From contig NZ_RCWZ01000003.1 in assembly GCF_003675385.1 (NCBI RefSeq), positions 248,001 through 312,000 of the forward strand: a DNA stretch of 64,000 nucleotides, written 5' to 3'. Position 1 is the stretch's first letter; each line of letters starts with the position of its first letter. The notes beneath the pieces were generated by a model. The model did not search any database and was not told where the DNA came from. It was given only the letters and a program-made list of their open reading frames with translations. A program made the position numbers and the translations under genes. Of the stretch, positions 8,135 through 17,224 are shown in pieces. Source of the stretch: Mucilaginibacter kameinonensis (GTDB taxonomy: Bacteria; Bacteroidota; Bacteroidia; Sphingobacteriales; Sphingobacteriaceae).

Positions 8135-8809
8135 CAATTTCATCTATTGTCTTCCTTCTTAAATTTGTTTTATAAACTTACTGTGCTGACTTTAAATGGA
8201 TGAATTTGTGATCCCCGGTTATAAAGTTGCCAAGACGGATTCCTAGTGGCAAGGTACAGTGACAAATCGGAGATAAACGGTAAAACCCTGTAACTACACT
8301 ATGTTTGTTGAAGTCATTAGATACCGATCAATTCTGGAGAATGATTTACTTAAACCTGTAAAATCAGTTCCCGCCTATTTTCTAACCTTTTTTTAGAACT
8401 ATCTGTTCGGGATATTAAGTAATTTATGACAAAAATCATGCAGATTAATGGTCCCTAATACTGTACGTGATCGGCGATCGTCCCGGCATTCTTTTTAACC
8501 TGCATCCTATCTTCTCATTTATGATGTGCAGAAGTGAGCAAAATAACCAAAGATTTGAGGGATAAGCAGGAAGTAGTAAATAAGATAATCATACCGACAA
8601 TTTAGGGTATGCGAAGCATTTGGTTGTCGAAAATAATACAGTCAAGACTATTTGGCTGCCAAACTTTTGTCAGCCAAAACGAGTATCGCAAAGCTGAACT
8701 AACGCTACAGCACTTATCTCTTGACCCCTTATTCATAAAATGAGATTCGAGCAATATTGCTTTTGATATTGCAAACATTTTGACACGAGAATCCTTTTTA
8801 GATTAATTT
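8135..8809. other. 675-bp intergenic region
   Basis: No gene is supported. A short frame at 8197 reads MDEFVIPGYKVAKTDS and stops. A hairpin (tttggctg / cagccaaa) lies at 8651-8678 without a T-run. The promoter of the PAP2 gene should lie near its right end. Confidence 0.4.
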
Positions 8810-9667
8810 ATGGGAAGAATTTTCTATATACTCTTATTTTCTTGCTTGACCTTCAACGTGTTTGCTCAGGAAAACTCTTCCGATACTTTACGGAAAGTCA
8901 ATATTGCGGATACCCTTAAGAAAGATGTTTTAACAGCACCGGACACAGTAAAGCATCTGCACAGTAAATCTATAACTTTAATCCCACCTGCGGTATTGAT
9001 TGCTTATGGTGCAAGTTCATTTGCGTTACATCCATTGCGGCGATTTGATCGTTACATATACAAGGAAGCAGGAGAGCATAATTTTGCAACGAGGAGCCAT
9101 ATTGAGAATTACCTGCAATATGCTCCCCCGGTCTTAGTATACGGGCTAAATTTTGCTGGAATTCATGGCAAGAACACTTTTATCGATCGCACTTTGGTTT
9201 ACGTCATGGCACAAGGTATGTTAAACATCAGCACCTTTACATTGAAAAAATTAACGCATAGGTTACGGCCAGATAATAGTGATTATAACTCATTTCCCTC
9301 CGGCCATACCGGTAATGCCTTTGCCGGGGCCGAATTTATGTCGCAGGAACTGGGTGATAATTCAGCTGCCTATAGTGTTATTGGATATGCATTCGCGACC
9401 ACCACAGGGGTATTCAGGATTTATCATAAAGATCATTGGTTTAGTGACGTGATAGCAGGGGCAGGCTTTGGCATCTTATCTACAAAAGCAGCATACTTGT
9501 TATATCCTTATATCCGAAACAATCTTTTCAAAGCAGGTCGTGAAAAGGAGAAAAACAGAAGTCTTCCTAAAGAATTTCAAAAAAAGAAAAATCAGGGCAG
9601 CAGTTCTATATTATTACCATCACTCAACAATGGAACGTTAGGCCTGCATTTCGCCATGTCTTTGTAG
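8810..9667 (+). CDS. PAP2-family membrane-associated phosphatase
   Basis: The 285-residue protein has an N-terminal signal sequence (ILLFSCLTFNVFAQ) and the three phosphatidic-acid-phosphatase type 2 motifs: KLTHRLRPD (KX6RP), PSGHTGNAF (PSGH) and RIYHKDHWFSDVIAG (RX5HX3D). PAP2 enzymes remove phosphate from lipid phosphates such as undecaprenyl pyrophosphate, phosphatidate or lipid A. Several hydrophobic segments surround the motifs, and the C-terminal 60 residues are Lys-rich. Substrate cannot be told from sequence. It ends in TAG, a stop codon little used elsewhere in the window. Confidence 0.88.
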   Translation: MGRIFYILLFSCLTFNVFAQENSSDTLRKVNIADTLKKDVLTAPDTVKHLHSKSITLIPPAVLIAYGASSFALHPLRRFDRYIYKEAGEHNFATRSHIENYLQYAPPVLVYGLNFAGIHGKNTFIDRTLVYVMAQGMLNISTFTLKKLTHRLRPDNSDYNSFPSGHTGNAFAGAEFMSQELGDNSAAYSVIGYAFATTTGVFRIYHKDHWFSDVIAGAGFGILSTKAAYLLYPYIRNNLFKAGREKEKNRSLPKEFQKKKNQGSSSILLPSLNNGTLGLHFAMSL

Positions 9668-9870
9668 CTGAAGAAGATGACAACCCAAGAATGTTTCAGT
9701 AAGCTTTCAACATGTTTTCTTAACTATTAAACGAATCTTCCCGGCATTTTAATATTTGATACGGACTTTGAAAACTCCCATCTATTCAATGATATGCTAT
9801 TATGGAGGATACGTATTCTATAATGGTACTTCTAAATATATTTACAATTTTTCTCCTGAAAGGAGATTTG

Positions 9871-10104
9871 TCAAAATAAATCGGCAAAGAATTCCTTTAT
9901 ATCGATATCAAGTACATTAAGCAGCGCTAACATATCTTCTAAAAGAAAGTCTGATAACCCTTCCTCTATAGCGATAACCGCTTCAATCGGAATCCCGGTT
10001 CGTTCAGCAACCTGCGCTCTCGTAAGCGTGCGATATGCCCGCTCAAGTGCAAATTTACGCCCGGATTTGATTCTTAGCTCGCGCGCTCTGGCTTCTTCAT
10101 CCAT
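9871..10104 (-). CDS. XRE-family helix-turn-helix regulator
   Basis: The 77-residue protein has a single HTH_3-type fold: LTRAQVAERTGIPIEAVIAIEEG, then LLEDMLALLNVLDID. The N-terminus is basic and may contact DNA. It stands alone, with a strong palindromic hairpin about 100 bp upstream of its start. The target is unknown. Confidence 0.75.
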   Translation of the reverse strand: MDEEARARELRIKSGRKFALERAYRTLTRAQVAERTGIPIEAVIAIEEGLSDFLLEDMLALLNVLDIDIKEFFADLF

Positions 10105-10208
10105 AAGGTAAAAGGTTTTGGATAAAGATACGGTGATCGGGCATACTACAACGAATGGTTGTAGAAAATAATGATCACATTGTGAAAGTAGGAATCTTTT
10201 AATTCAGG

Positions 10209-10249
10209 TTAAACCTTAAGCCGGGCATTCACCCCGGCTTAAGGTTTAA
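10209..10249. terminator. 17-bp perfect hairpin, possible terminator
   Basis: The arms ttaaaccttaagccggg and cccggcttaaggtttaa pair over 17 bp around a 7-nt loop. There is no clear T-run on either side, so termination is only one possibility; an RNA-stability element or operator would look the same. It lies upstream of the XRE gene. Confidence 0.5.
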
Positions 10250-10372
10250 TTTACTGAATGAAGATTAGGCATAATGGCAATGCCGTAAACCATCAGTAAT
10301 ACATCCTAAATTATAAAAAGGTTTTTTTATCTGTTAAAAAAAGTGCCTCAGCTTTTATAAGACCAACGACAC

Positions 10373-10403
10373 TATAGAAGGCCGGAAATTCCGGCCTTCT
10401 ATA
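10373..10403. terminator. 14-bp perfect hairpin, possible terminator of 10497-10706
   Basis: The arms tatagaaggccgga and tccggccttctata pair perfectly around a 3-nt loop. It is about 95 nt downstream of the minus-strand small gene. The AT-rich ends (tata) serve as weak U-tracts in both directions. Confidence 0.55.
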
Positions 10404-10496
10404 ACCTATTTTGTATTTGTTAAAAGTTGTCTTCACAACGGATCGATAACTTTGTGGGTAACGCTTTTATTTGATGAAATTTTAGCGAAATGTGTC

Positions 10497-10706
10497 TTAT
10501 TGCCAAACTTCTTCCAGCAGTCGTAATGCAAGAATATTACTGGCATCAAGCCAATCCTGTAGTCGTTTATCGGTACATACCCAATTAGTACGCTCCGCAT
10601 TACGGACGAATATAAAATAGCGTGTTTCGTCTGGCAGGTTTTTAATAATGATTTTACCCGCTCTTGTGCTGACTGTTGCATGTATTACTGTATTACTGAT
10701 CTTCAT
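10497..10706 (-). CDS. small uncharacterised protein
   Basis: A 69-residue frame from the ATG at 10706 reads MKISNTVIHATVSTRAGKII, then LPDETRYFIFVRNAERTNW and a C-terminal amphipathic helix. The open frame extends to a TTG at 10793. The composition is protein-like but I recognise no family. The overlapping frame 10433-10681 is judged a shadow. Confidence 0.4.
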   Translation of the reverse strand: MKISNTVIHATVSTRAGKIIIKNLPDETRYFIFVRNAERTNWVCTDKRLQDWLDASNILALRLLEEVWQ

Positions 10707-10858
10707 ACTTGGCAAGAATATGAAGTTTAAGCCGTAGCGTGCAATTTTGGGGCCTATTTTACCCCTGTCAGTAATGATACAAATCGAAAGCAAAGTGCGA
10801 ATATTTTACTCATCGATGGAAGCTTATTACACACTTAAAACATTTAGAAATCAATTAA

Positions 10859-10978
10859 TTATTTATTCATGGGCTTTTTGAACACCAGCCTAATGCCGTT
10901 TTGCCAGTATTTAGCTAAAGTGATGATGCTCAAAAAGTGAATTATATGAACCAATATTTTGAACTTGTGGTTATTCAT
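10859..10978 (-). CDS. possible 39-residue membrane-associated protein
   Basis: The minus strand encodes MNNHKFKILVHIIHFLSIIT, then LAKYWQNGIRLVFKKPMNK. A single hydrophobic segment (residues 7-22) is followed by a basic C-terminus. Its ATG overlaps the stop codon of the remnant upstream, as in translationally coupled pairs. It is unrecognised and may itself be a remnant. Confidence 0.3.
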   Translation of the reverse strand: MNNHKFKILVHIIHFLSIITLAKYWQNGIRLVFKKPMNK

Positions 10979-11135
10979 AACCGGATTTTTTACACTTGGT
11001 TTTACGCATTGCGTCAGTAAAGGTTACAATCGCTCCAAATATGTGACGGAAATATCGGTGGACCACTTTGAAGTATTTGGCGGACAATGCTCTAAAGGCG
11101 ATCAACAGTATTAACCAGCCCTTGTCTTTCTCAAT
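10971..11135 (-). pseudogene. coding-like remnant without start codon
   Basis: Fifty-four codons read KDKGWLILLIAFRALSAKYF, then KVVHRYFRHIFGAIVTFTDA and a basic end. There is no ATG, GTG or TTG at the 5' end. It looks like the 3' end of a lost gene; I do not recognise the family. Confidence 0.3.
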
Positions 11136-11167
11136 TTACCCATCGGCTGATACTGAGTTTTAGTAAT

Positions 11168-11404
11168 CTAAAGTGGAGTGTTTGCTCTTACTTTAGGTCG
11201 GGTCTTATACCCTAATATCCCCAGCAGCATGGTTTTAGAATGTGTTAATTTCAGGGGTTCTTTTAAAAAGGGGCTGTCGTGAAGGTAAAGCTGACCAACC
11301 GAAAGGTAATTAGCTGCGGGGCAATAGGTGTTAATTTTATTTAACATCTCGGCAGTAGGCGGGGTTTGTTTTTCTATGATGCTATCTTTGGTAATATTTA
11401 TGTT
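11168..11404 (-). pseudogene. phosphoketolase N-terminal fragment (xfp remnant)
   Basis: The minus-strand frame reads [37 protein letters not shown], then [10 protein letters not shown]. This matches the start of D-xylulose-5-phosphate/fructose-6-phosphate phosphoketolase (family pattern [40 protein letters not shown]). No start codon remains (ATA stands where an ATG is expected) and the frame ends in TAG where the family continues for some 700 residues. The thiamine-diphosphate domains are absent. The enzyme would have cleaved sugar phosphates to acetyl phosphate. Confidence 0.65.
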
Positions 11405-11635
11405 TTATGATTCTAAAAGTTGTTTTTGAACGAGCATTTTGCTTACGATCTGTGCTGATCAAAAATCCGCAGCGCGTACCGAAAAAATTACTGCTTAGTG
11501 CTAATTCTCATGAAAATCCCCTCCGCGATCTTCCCAGTATCAGCTGATTGCTTAAATGAAGATCGCCAAATAATAATGTTAACGCAACGGACTTATTTCA
11601 AAGTCCGTTCCATCCGTATACTGACCAAGTTTCAG

Positions 11636-11900
11636 TCAATGCCACTTTAACCTCAAATCAAGAGATGCCAGATCATCGCGGATCAGCGCATCGATAAGTT
11701 CCGCCACACTTCGCCATGACAATGTTCCGTTGTCCAGTCCGCCGAATTTTTGACTAACTGCAATGCATTATCCACCGCTACGGCGCATTCCACTGATTGT
11801 AACATGGCATTTTCATTCTCGGCATCGCCGACAGCGACCGTATTATGCTCGGATATGCCGGCGTGCCATCATAATCCATAGGAAGTACATGGTAGCGCAT
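11636..11900 (-). pseudogene. HAD-family hydrolase remnant with internal deletion
   Basis: The frame from the ATG at 11900 begins MRYHVLPMDYDGT, the HAD motif I region (DxDGT-type nucleophile). After about 16 codons it jumps, in another frame, to EHNTVAVGDAENENAML and ECAVAVDNALQLVK, which is HAD motif IV (GDAEND) and the following helix. A third frame carries SVAELIDALIRDDLASLDL, the usual C-terminus, and stops at 11636. About 150-180 residues between motifs I and IV are missing and one further frameshift is present. A 9-bp hairpin (aacggactt / aagtccgtt) at 11586-11609 lies just downstream. Confidence 0.7.
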
Positions 11901-11988
11901 ATCTTATTTTATTAAGAGAAACTCAAACCTTTCGGAATGTTTTATGAAACTGGCACCGGCTTCAGCCATTTGCCTGAAAGGTTTTATC

Positions 11989-12291
11989 TTAACGCCACTC
12001 CTGCAAAGGGTTATAAGCAATCAAATATTGTAACTCATTAGCCTGGATGTTTTTCAGACTGACGGGTTCGGTAAGTGGTAACATGAGCCCGGCCTGAACC
12101 ATATTCAGCATAGACGCAATCTGGTCAGCTGGTGCCTCAACTGATATGCTTGCGCGGTATTGTTTTTCAATCGCAATCTTATCAGCTTTGTTAACTAATT
12201 TCAGTTGCCATGGCTTATCAGGTTTAAAACCATTCTCTATCGCTGTGTTTCGCAAATCGAACAGATATTCCTTTACCTGAACATTGATCAT
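11989..12291 (-). CDS. uncharacterised protein
   Basis: The 100-residue product starts MINVQVKEYLFDLRNTAIEN and contains KQYRASISVEAPADQIASML and a C-terminal ELQYLIAYNPLQEW. The frame also offers a TTG at 12306 that overlaps the upstream stop (TTGA), which would couple it to the small basic gene. No family was recognised and no transmembrane segment is evident. Confidence 0.45.
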   Translation of the reverse strand: MINVQVKEYLFDLRNTAIENGFKPDKPWQLKLVNKADKIAIEKQYRASISVEAPADQIASMLNMVQAGLMLPLTEPVSLKNIQANELQYLIAYNPLQEWR

Positions 12292-12302
12292 CCTGTATGT
12301 CT

Positions 12303-12440
12303 TCAATCTTTTTTTTTCTTGTTAATCGCTAAATTTTCGTTTGACGGCGTTTTTTTACCGGCCTGGTAATCTGAAACCGGCTTGCTACCGCCAGTGACGG
12401 CTGCTTTTTTGACATTTTTAATGCCTTTGTCTTTGCTCAT
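12303..12440 (-). CDS. small basic protein
   Basis: A 45-residue protein reads MSKDKGIKNVKKAAVTGG, then SKPVSDYQAGKKTPSNEN and a poly-Lys end. It resembles a group of small Lys-rich hypothetical proteins found across Bacteroidota (MSK-KG-K-VKK ... VSDYQ). The function is unknown; a nucleic-acid-binding role would fit the charge. It is upstream of and nearly overlaps the 100-residue gene. Confidence 0.5.
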   Translation of the reverse strand: MSKDKGIKNVKKAAVTGGSKPVSDYQAGKKTPSNENLAINKKKKD

Positions 12441-12521
12441 AGGTTTGTTTTTTTTATTGTGCAACTCCGGAAAAACCCTGACAGGAGGTGTTCTGCACCC
12501 ACACTATTGTCAGGACTTAAC

Positions 12522-12555
12522 AAAAAAAGCATCCGCTTTTATTGACGGATGCTTC
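12522..12555 (-). terminator. intrinsic terminator of the cold-shock gene 12578-12772
   Basis: A 9-bp stem (aagcatccg / cggatgctt) with a 10-nt loop is followed on the minus strand by seven T. It is 23 nt downstream of the Csp stop codon. Its stem sequence resembles that of the terminator at 6303-6337. Confidence 0.85.
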
Positions 12556-12577
12556 TGCGAATTTGATATGGTGATAG

Positions 12578-12772
12578 TTAGATTACTTTAACATTAATCG
12601 CATTAAGGCCTTTACGGCCTTCCTCTACATCGTAAGCGACTTGATCGTTATCACGGATCTCATCGATTAAACCCGTAGCGTGAACGAAAATTTCGTTCCT
12701 GTTGTCATTTTGTGAAATAAATCCAAAGCCTTTTGCGGCATTAAAAAATTTCACGGTTCCTTCTTTTTGCAT
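12578..12772 (-). CDS. CspA-family cold-shock protein
   Basis: A 64-residue single cold-shock domain: GTVKFFNAAKGFGFI (RNP1), EIFVHATGL (RNP2) and EEGRKGLNAINVKVI at the end. It is about three-quarters identical by eye to the product of 6356-6547. Monocistronic, with its own terminator; a long AT-rich leader upstream would fit cold-induced control, which is an inference. Confidence 0.92.
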   Translation of the reverse strand: MQKEGTVKFFNAAKGFGFISQNDNRNEIFVHATGLIDEIRDNDQVAYDVEEGRKGLNAINVKVI

Positions 12773-12994
12773 TATATCTTTTTTAATAAGTACGCAATAT
12801 ACAAATTAAATACTGTAATTTATTTTTTATTTAAATTATTTAACAAAAAATTAAAAACAGTCAAGTTTTTGCCATACTTTAATCACGCTCAGTAATGCCA
12901 AAATTGAGGCCCGGAACACGTTTTAATATAACTGCAAAAAAATAAAACATTCCCAGTCCCTCATCTCTTTTAATCATAAAACCTACTCAACATC

Positions 12995-13237
12995 ATGGGA
13001 ACGAAATTGAAATTTGTGGTCGATGGTGACGACCTGACCAATGTTTCGGATTGCGGCATTGACGAAATGATCTGCAAAGAGGTAATGGATTCCGCCAGGA
13101 ATAAACTGGCACCCCTGATGAGCGCATTGCAGCAGGAAGGCGGCATGGTCATTTTCGACATAGACACCCGCGGCTGGGAAGCTGATCACTGTTCCGCGGA
13201 CCTGCAAAGCAGGATCCGCCAGGCATTTTCCATCTAA
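12995..13237 (+). CDS. uncharacterised small protein upstream of glgX
   Basis: The 80-residue protein reads MGTKLKFVVDGDDLTNVSDC, then an amphipathic helix and GGMVIFDIDTRGWEADH. It ends 32 nt before glgX on the same strand and may be the first gene of the trehalose operon. I recognise no family. The overlapping minus-strand frames are shadows. Confidence 0.5.
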   Translation: MGTKLKFVVDGDDLTNVSDCGIDEMICKEVMDSARNKLAPLMSALQQEGGMVIFDIDTRGWEADHCSADLQSRIRQAFSI

Positions 13238-13269
13238 AAATTATATCATAACATCCTGTACCTGCATTC

Positions 13270-15399
13270 ATGACAACAACTATCTTACCAGGGAAACCCT
13301 TCCCGCTTGGCCCGGCCTGGGACGGAAAAGGGGTTAACTTTACTTTATATTCTGAAAACGCTACCGGTGTAGAGCTTTGTCTTTTCGAGTCGGTGAACGG
13401 ACAGCGCGAATCGGCAAAAATTACAGTAACGGAAAAAACGGAATTTATATGGCACGTTTACATCGAAGGTTTAGCGCCCGGCCAGTTATATGGCTTCCGG
13501 GTACACGGACCTTATGAACCGGAGAACGGGCATCGTTTCAACCCCAATAAATTATTGCTTGATCCTTATGCCAAAGCCATTTCCGGAACTATTGAGTGGA
13601 ATGATGCGTTGTTCAGTTATCAGGTGGGCGACGAGGCAGCAGACCTGAGTTTCAGCGAGACGGACAGCGCCCCCTACCTGCCCAAATCAGTAGTTATCGA
13701 CGAGCATTTCGACTGGGGAGATGACACCGCTCCCTCCTATCAATACTATAATACCGTAATATATGAAGCGCATGTAAAGGGTTTTACCAGGCTTAATCCA
13801 GAGATACCGGAAAAGCTGCGGGGTACTTATGCAGGCATAGCTCACCCGGCAAGCATAAAATACCTGAAAGACCTGGGTATCACGGCCATTGAGCTGATGC
13901 CCGTACACCAGTTTATTTCCGACCGCCACCTGAAAGAAAGGGGGCTTTGCAATTACTGGGGCTATAACACCATCGGATTTTTCGCACCGGATTCCCGTTA
14001 TGCAGCCTGGGGATCAAAAGGCGAGCAGGTTAAGGAATTCAAAACCATGGTCAAGGAGCTTCATCAGGCAGGCATCCAGGTTATTCTCGATGTGGTGTAC
14101 AACCACACGGCCGAGGGCAATCATTTAGGGCCGACATTATCTTTTAAAGGTATTGACAACGCATCCTATTACCGCCTCACCGATGATAAAAGGTATTACA
14201 ATGACTATACAGGTACAGGCAATACACTCAATGCCTATTTGCCGAACGTGTTAAGGTTGATGATGGACAGCCTGCGGTACTGGATCACGGAAATGCACGT
14301 TGACGGCTTCCGTTTTGACCTGGCTGCTACCCTGGCCCGGGAGCTGCACGAGGTAAACAGGCTAGGCGCCTTTTTTGATATTATTCACCAGGACCCGGTG
14401 ATCTCACAGGTTAAATTGATAGCCGAACCCTGGGATGTCGGTGAAGGGGGCTACCAGGTGGGTAAATTTCCGCCTGGCTGGGCCGAATGGAATGGCAAAT
14501 ACCGGGATTGTATCAGGGAGTACTGGAGCGGTTCAGAAAATGCCCTGCCCGGATTTGCAGACCGTATTACCGGCAGCGCCGATCTTTATAAAGATTACCG
14601 TCGCCCGACAGCAAGTATCAATTTCATTACCGCCCACGACGGTTTTACGCTGAATGACCTGGTATCCTACAATGAAAAGCATAACGAGGCCAATGGCGAA
14701 GACAATAAAGACGGGGAAAGCCATAACCGCTCCTGGAACTGCGGGGCTGAAGGGTCGACAGATGATCAGGACATCATCAACCTGAGACAAAGACAAAAAA
14801 GAAACTTTTTAGCTACCCTCTTCCTCTCCCAGGGTGTACCTATGCTGGTGGCCGGTGATGAACTGGGCCGCACCCAGCAGGGCAATAACAATGCCTATTG
14901 CCAGGACAATGAAATATCATGGATCAACTGGGCGTCTCCAGACCAGGAACTACTGGCATTCACCCGGCAGCTGATTAAATTGCGGAACGAACATTCAGTT
15001 TTTTCCCGGAAGGACTGGTTTAAAGGGGTAGCGGTAAAAGATTCAAAAACGGAGGACATCGCCTGGTTCCTGCCCGATGGTACACATATGGAAGAAAGTC
15101 ACTGGCAACAGGATTATGCCAAGTCTGTAGCTATGTTCCTGAACGGGCACGGCATACATGGTGTGGATTCTAGCGGTAAGGAAGTACTTGACGATAGCTT
15201 CTACCTGGTTTTTAATGCGCATGACCAGGGTTTGGATTATCAATTACCGCATGAAACTTATGGCCGCCAGTGGAAGGTGATCATCGATACCAGTCAAACG
15301 GGTGAATTGCCGGATAAGATCTATCAACCGAAAGAAACCGTGCATGTGGAAGGAAGGTCGGTTGTGCTGTTACAGGATGAAACAACGAACCATGGATAA
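13270..15399 (+). CDS. glgX: glycogen debranching enzyme GlgX (GH13 isoamylase type)
   Basis: The 709-residue protein has an N-terminal CBM48 domain (residues about 8-120: PLGPAWDGKGVNFTLYSENA) and a GH13 barrel with DVVYNHTAEG, GFRFDLA (nucleophile Asp350), AEPWD (acid/base Glu386) and TAHDG (Asp457). It hydrolyses alpha-1,6 branches of glycogen or limit dextrin in the cytoplasm, supplying linear maltodextrin to TreY. The C-terminal part is longer than in some isoamylases but typical for GlgX. Its stop codon overlaps the treZ start by 8 nt, showing tight co-translation. Confidence 0.93.
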   Translation: MTTTILPGKPFPLGPAWDGKGVNFTLYSENATGVELCLFESVNGQRESAKITVTEKTEFIWHVYIEGLAPGQLYGFRVHGPYEPENGHRFNPNKLLLDPYAKAISGTIEWNDALFSYQVGDEAADLSFSETDSAPYLPKSVVIDEHFDWGDDTAPSYQYYNTVIYEAHVKGFTRLNPEIPEKLRGTYAGIAHPASIKYLKDLGITAIELMPVHQFISDRHLKERGLCNYWGYNTIGFFAPDSRYAAWGSKGEQVKEFKTMVKELHQAGIQVILDVVYNHTAEGNHLGPTLSFKGIDNASYYRLTDDKRYYNDYTGTGNTLNAYLPNVLRLMMDSLRYWITEMHVDGFRFDLAATLARELHEVNRLGAFFDIIHQDPVISQVKLIAEPWDVGEGGYQVGKFPPGWAEWNGKYRDCIREYWSGSENALPGFADRITGSADLYKDYRRPTASINFITAHDGFTLNDLVSYNEKHNEANGEDNKDGESHNRSWNCGAEGSTDDQDIINLRQRQKRNFLATLFLSQGVPMLVAGDELGRTQQGNNNAYCQDNEISWINWASPDQELLAFTRQLIKLRNEHSVFSRKDWFKGVAVKDSKTEDIAWFLPDGTHMEESHWQQDYAKSVAMFLNGHGIHGVDSSGKEVLDDSFYLVFNAHDQGLDYQLPHETYGRQWKVIIDTSQTGELPDKIYQPKETVHVEGRSVVLLQDETTNHG

Positions 15400-17224
15400 A
15401 TTGAGCCTGAGCAAAAGGAACATCGGGGTAAATTTCAATGCGGAAGGCACTGCGGAAATATTACTGTGGCTGCCCAAAGCGAAACAGGTAGCCATTCAAA
15501 CAAACAAGGGTTTTAATTTGCCGCTTGCTGAAGGTGACCGCGGTTACTGGGAGCTCGCGACGGATGCCTTGCTTCCCGGCATGAGCTATAACATAGTCAT
15601 CGACACTGAAGTCCGGCCGGATATTTACTCGCTGCATCAGCCGGAAGGCGTTCATGGCCGGTCTGTTGCAGTTGATCTCGCAGCGATGAAATGGACGGAC
15701 CAAAACTGGAAGAACCCCCACTTGGGCAATTACCTGATCTACGAAATCCATACAGGTACATTTACGCCGGAGGGCACTTTTGCCGGTATTGAGCAAAAGC
15801 TGGATTATCTGGCGGACCTTGGCGTTACAGCCATAGAAATCATGCCGGTTGCCCAGTTTCCGGGGGAGCGCAACTGGGGTTACGATGGTGTATTTCCTTT
15901 TGCTGTGCAAGACAGTTACGGCGGGCCATCCGGACTGCAGCGGCTTATTGATGCCTGTCATGCGAAAGGACTGGCAGTGATACTGGATGTGGTCTATAAC
16001 CATATTGGCCCGGAAGGGAATTATTTTGGGAAATTCGAGCCTTATTTCACTGGTAAATACCAAACACCCTGGGGCAACGCTGTAAATTTTGATGATGCAG
16101 GCTGCGATGAAGTAAGGCGTTATTTTATACAAAACGCGTTGATGTGGTTCCGCGATTTTCATATCGATGCCTTAAGGCTGGACGCCGTTCATGCCATTAA
16201 GGATTTCAGTCCAGTACATTTTTTGAAGGAGCTTAGACAGGCGATAAACAAACTGATGCAGGAAACCGGACGGACACATTACCTGGTTGCCGAGTGCGAC
16301 CTGAACGACCACCGCTTTATTGACGCTCCGGAAAAAGACGGATATGGTATGGATGCCCAGTGGACAGACGAATTTCACCATGCTTTACGTGTTTGTGCTG
16401 GCGGCAAAAAAGACGGATATTATGCCGATTTCAACGGGACGGAGGACCTGAAACGCGCGTTTGAACAGGCCTATGTCTACAACGGACGGTACTCAACCCA
16501 CCGCGAAAAAACTTTTGGCACCGATCCGGTTGAAAACCCGGGACAACAGTTTGTCGTATTCTCCCAAAATCATGACCAGGTCGGCAACCGCATGCTGGGC
16601 GAACGGTCGGGCAGGTTATTCAGCTTTGAAATGCAGAAATTAATGGCGGCGGCGGTGATGATCAGTCCCTTTATACCCATGCTGTTCATGGGCGAAGAAT
16701 ACGGGGCATCCACCCCCTTCCTGTATTTTGTGAGCCATACCGATCCTGAATTGATTGAAGCGGTGCGCAAAGGACGTAAAGCAGAATTTGCGGCTTTTCA
16801 TAATGAAGGTGAAGCGCCGGATCCGCAGGCAGAGGCTACTTTTCTGCAATCGAAACTGCAATGGCACGAAACAGGTGCTGGAGATCATCAGACATTGATT
16901 AACTATTATAAAGCTTTGATCAAACTGCGGAAAACCCATCCTGTACTGCAGCTGCCTGAAAGGACCAACCTGAAAGTCACATCAGACCAGGAAAAAAATA
17001 CGCTTATCGTAAGCCGGCGTAAAGAAGTACAAACTTTGCATTGCCTGCTTAATTTCTCGAAAACCCGACAGCAGATCGATCTGGCTGAATTCCATCACGA
17101 CGCTGAACTTATCTTCAACTCGGCATCAACACAATGGAAGGGAGCCGTTCGCGATATTGACATCATAAATTCCTCAGTAACCCTGCCCCCTGAAAGCATT
17201 TTAATATTTGAGCAGCATGTTTGA
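15392..17224 (+). CDS. treZ: malto-oligosyltrehalose trehalohydrolase
   Basis: The 610-residue protein has an N-terminal beta-sandwich domain and a GH13 barrel: VYNHIGPEGNYF, LRLDAVHAI (Asp264), VAECDLND (Glu301) and QNHDQVGNR (Asp395), with the TreZ-specific NWGYDGV and FMGEEYGAS segments. It cleaves the alpha-1,4 bond next to the trehalose end of malto-oligosyltrehalose, freeing trehalose. The ATG at 15392 is chosen over 15302 because MDKLSLSKRNIGVNF is the family start and it gives the same 8-nt overlap seen at the treY junction. Confidence 0.93.
   Translation: MDKLSLSKRNIGVNFNAEGTAEILLWLPKAKQVAIQTNKGFNLPLAEGDRGYWELATDALLPGMSYNIVIDTEVRPDIYSLHQPEGVHGRSVAVDLAAMKWTDQNWKNPHLGNYLIYEIHTGTFTPEGTFAGIEQKLDYLADLGVTAIEIMPVAQFPGERNWGYDGVFPFAVQDSYGGPSGLQRLIDACHAKGLAVILDVVYNHIGPEGNYFGKFEPYFTGKYQTPWGNAVNFDDAGCDEVRRYFIQNALMWFRDFHIDALRLDAVHAIKDFSPVHFLKELRQAINKLMQETGRTHYLVAECDLNDHRFIDAPEKDGYGMDAQWTDEFHHALRVCAGGKKDGYYADFNGTEDLKRAFEQAYVYNGRYSTHREKTFGTDPVENPGQQFVVFSQNHDQVGNRMLGERSGRLFSFEMQKLMAAAVMISPFIPMLFMGEEYGASTPFLYFVSHTDPELIEAVRKGRKAEFAAFHNEGEAPDPQAEATFLQSKLQWHETGAGDHQTLINYYKALIKLRKTHPVLQLPERTNLKVTSDQEKNTLIVSRRKEVQTLHCLLNFSKTRQQIDLAEFHHDAELIFNSASTQWKGAVRDIDIINSSVTLPPESILIFEQHV

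Noticed and set aside
15461..16162. 233-codon minus-strand frame inside treZ
   Set aside because: Long, but wholly antisense to a gene with all catalytic motifs; high-GC codon positions explain the open frame.
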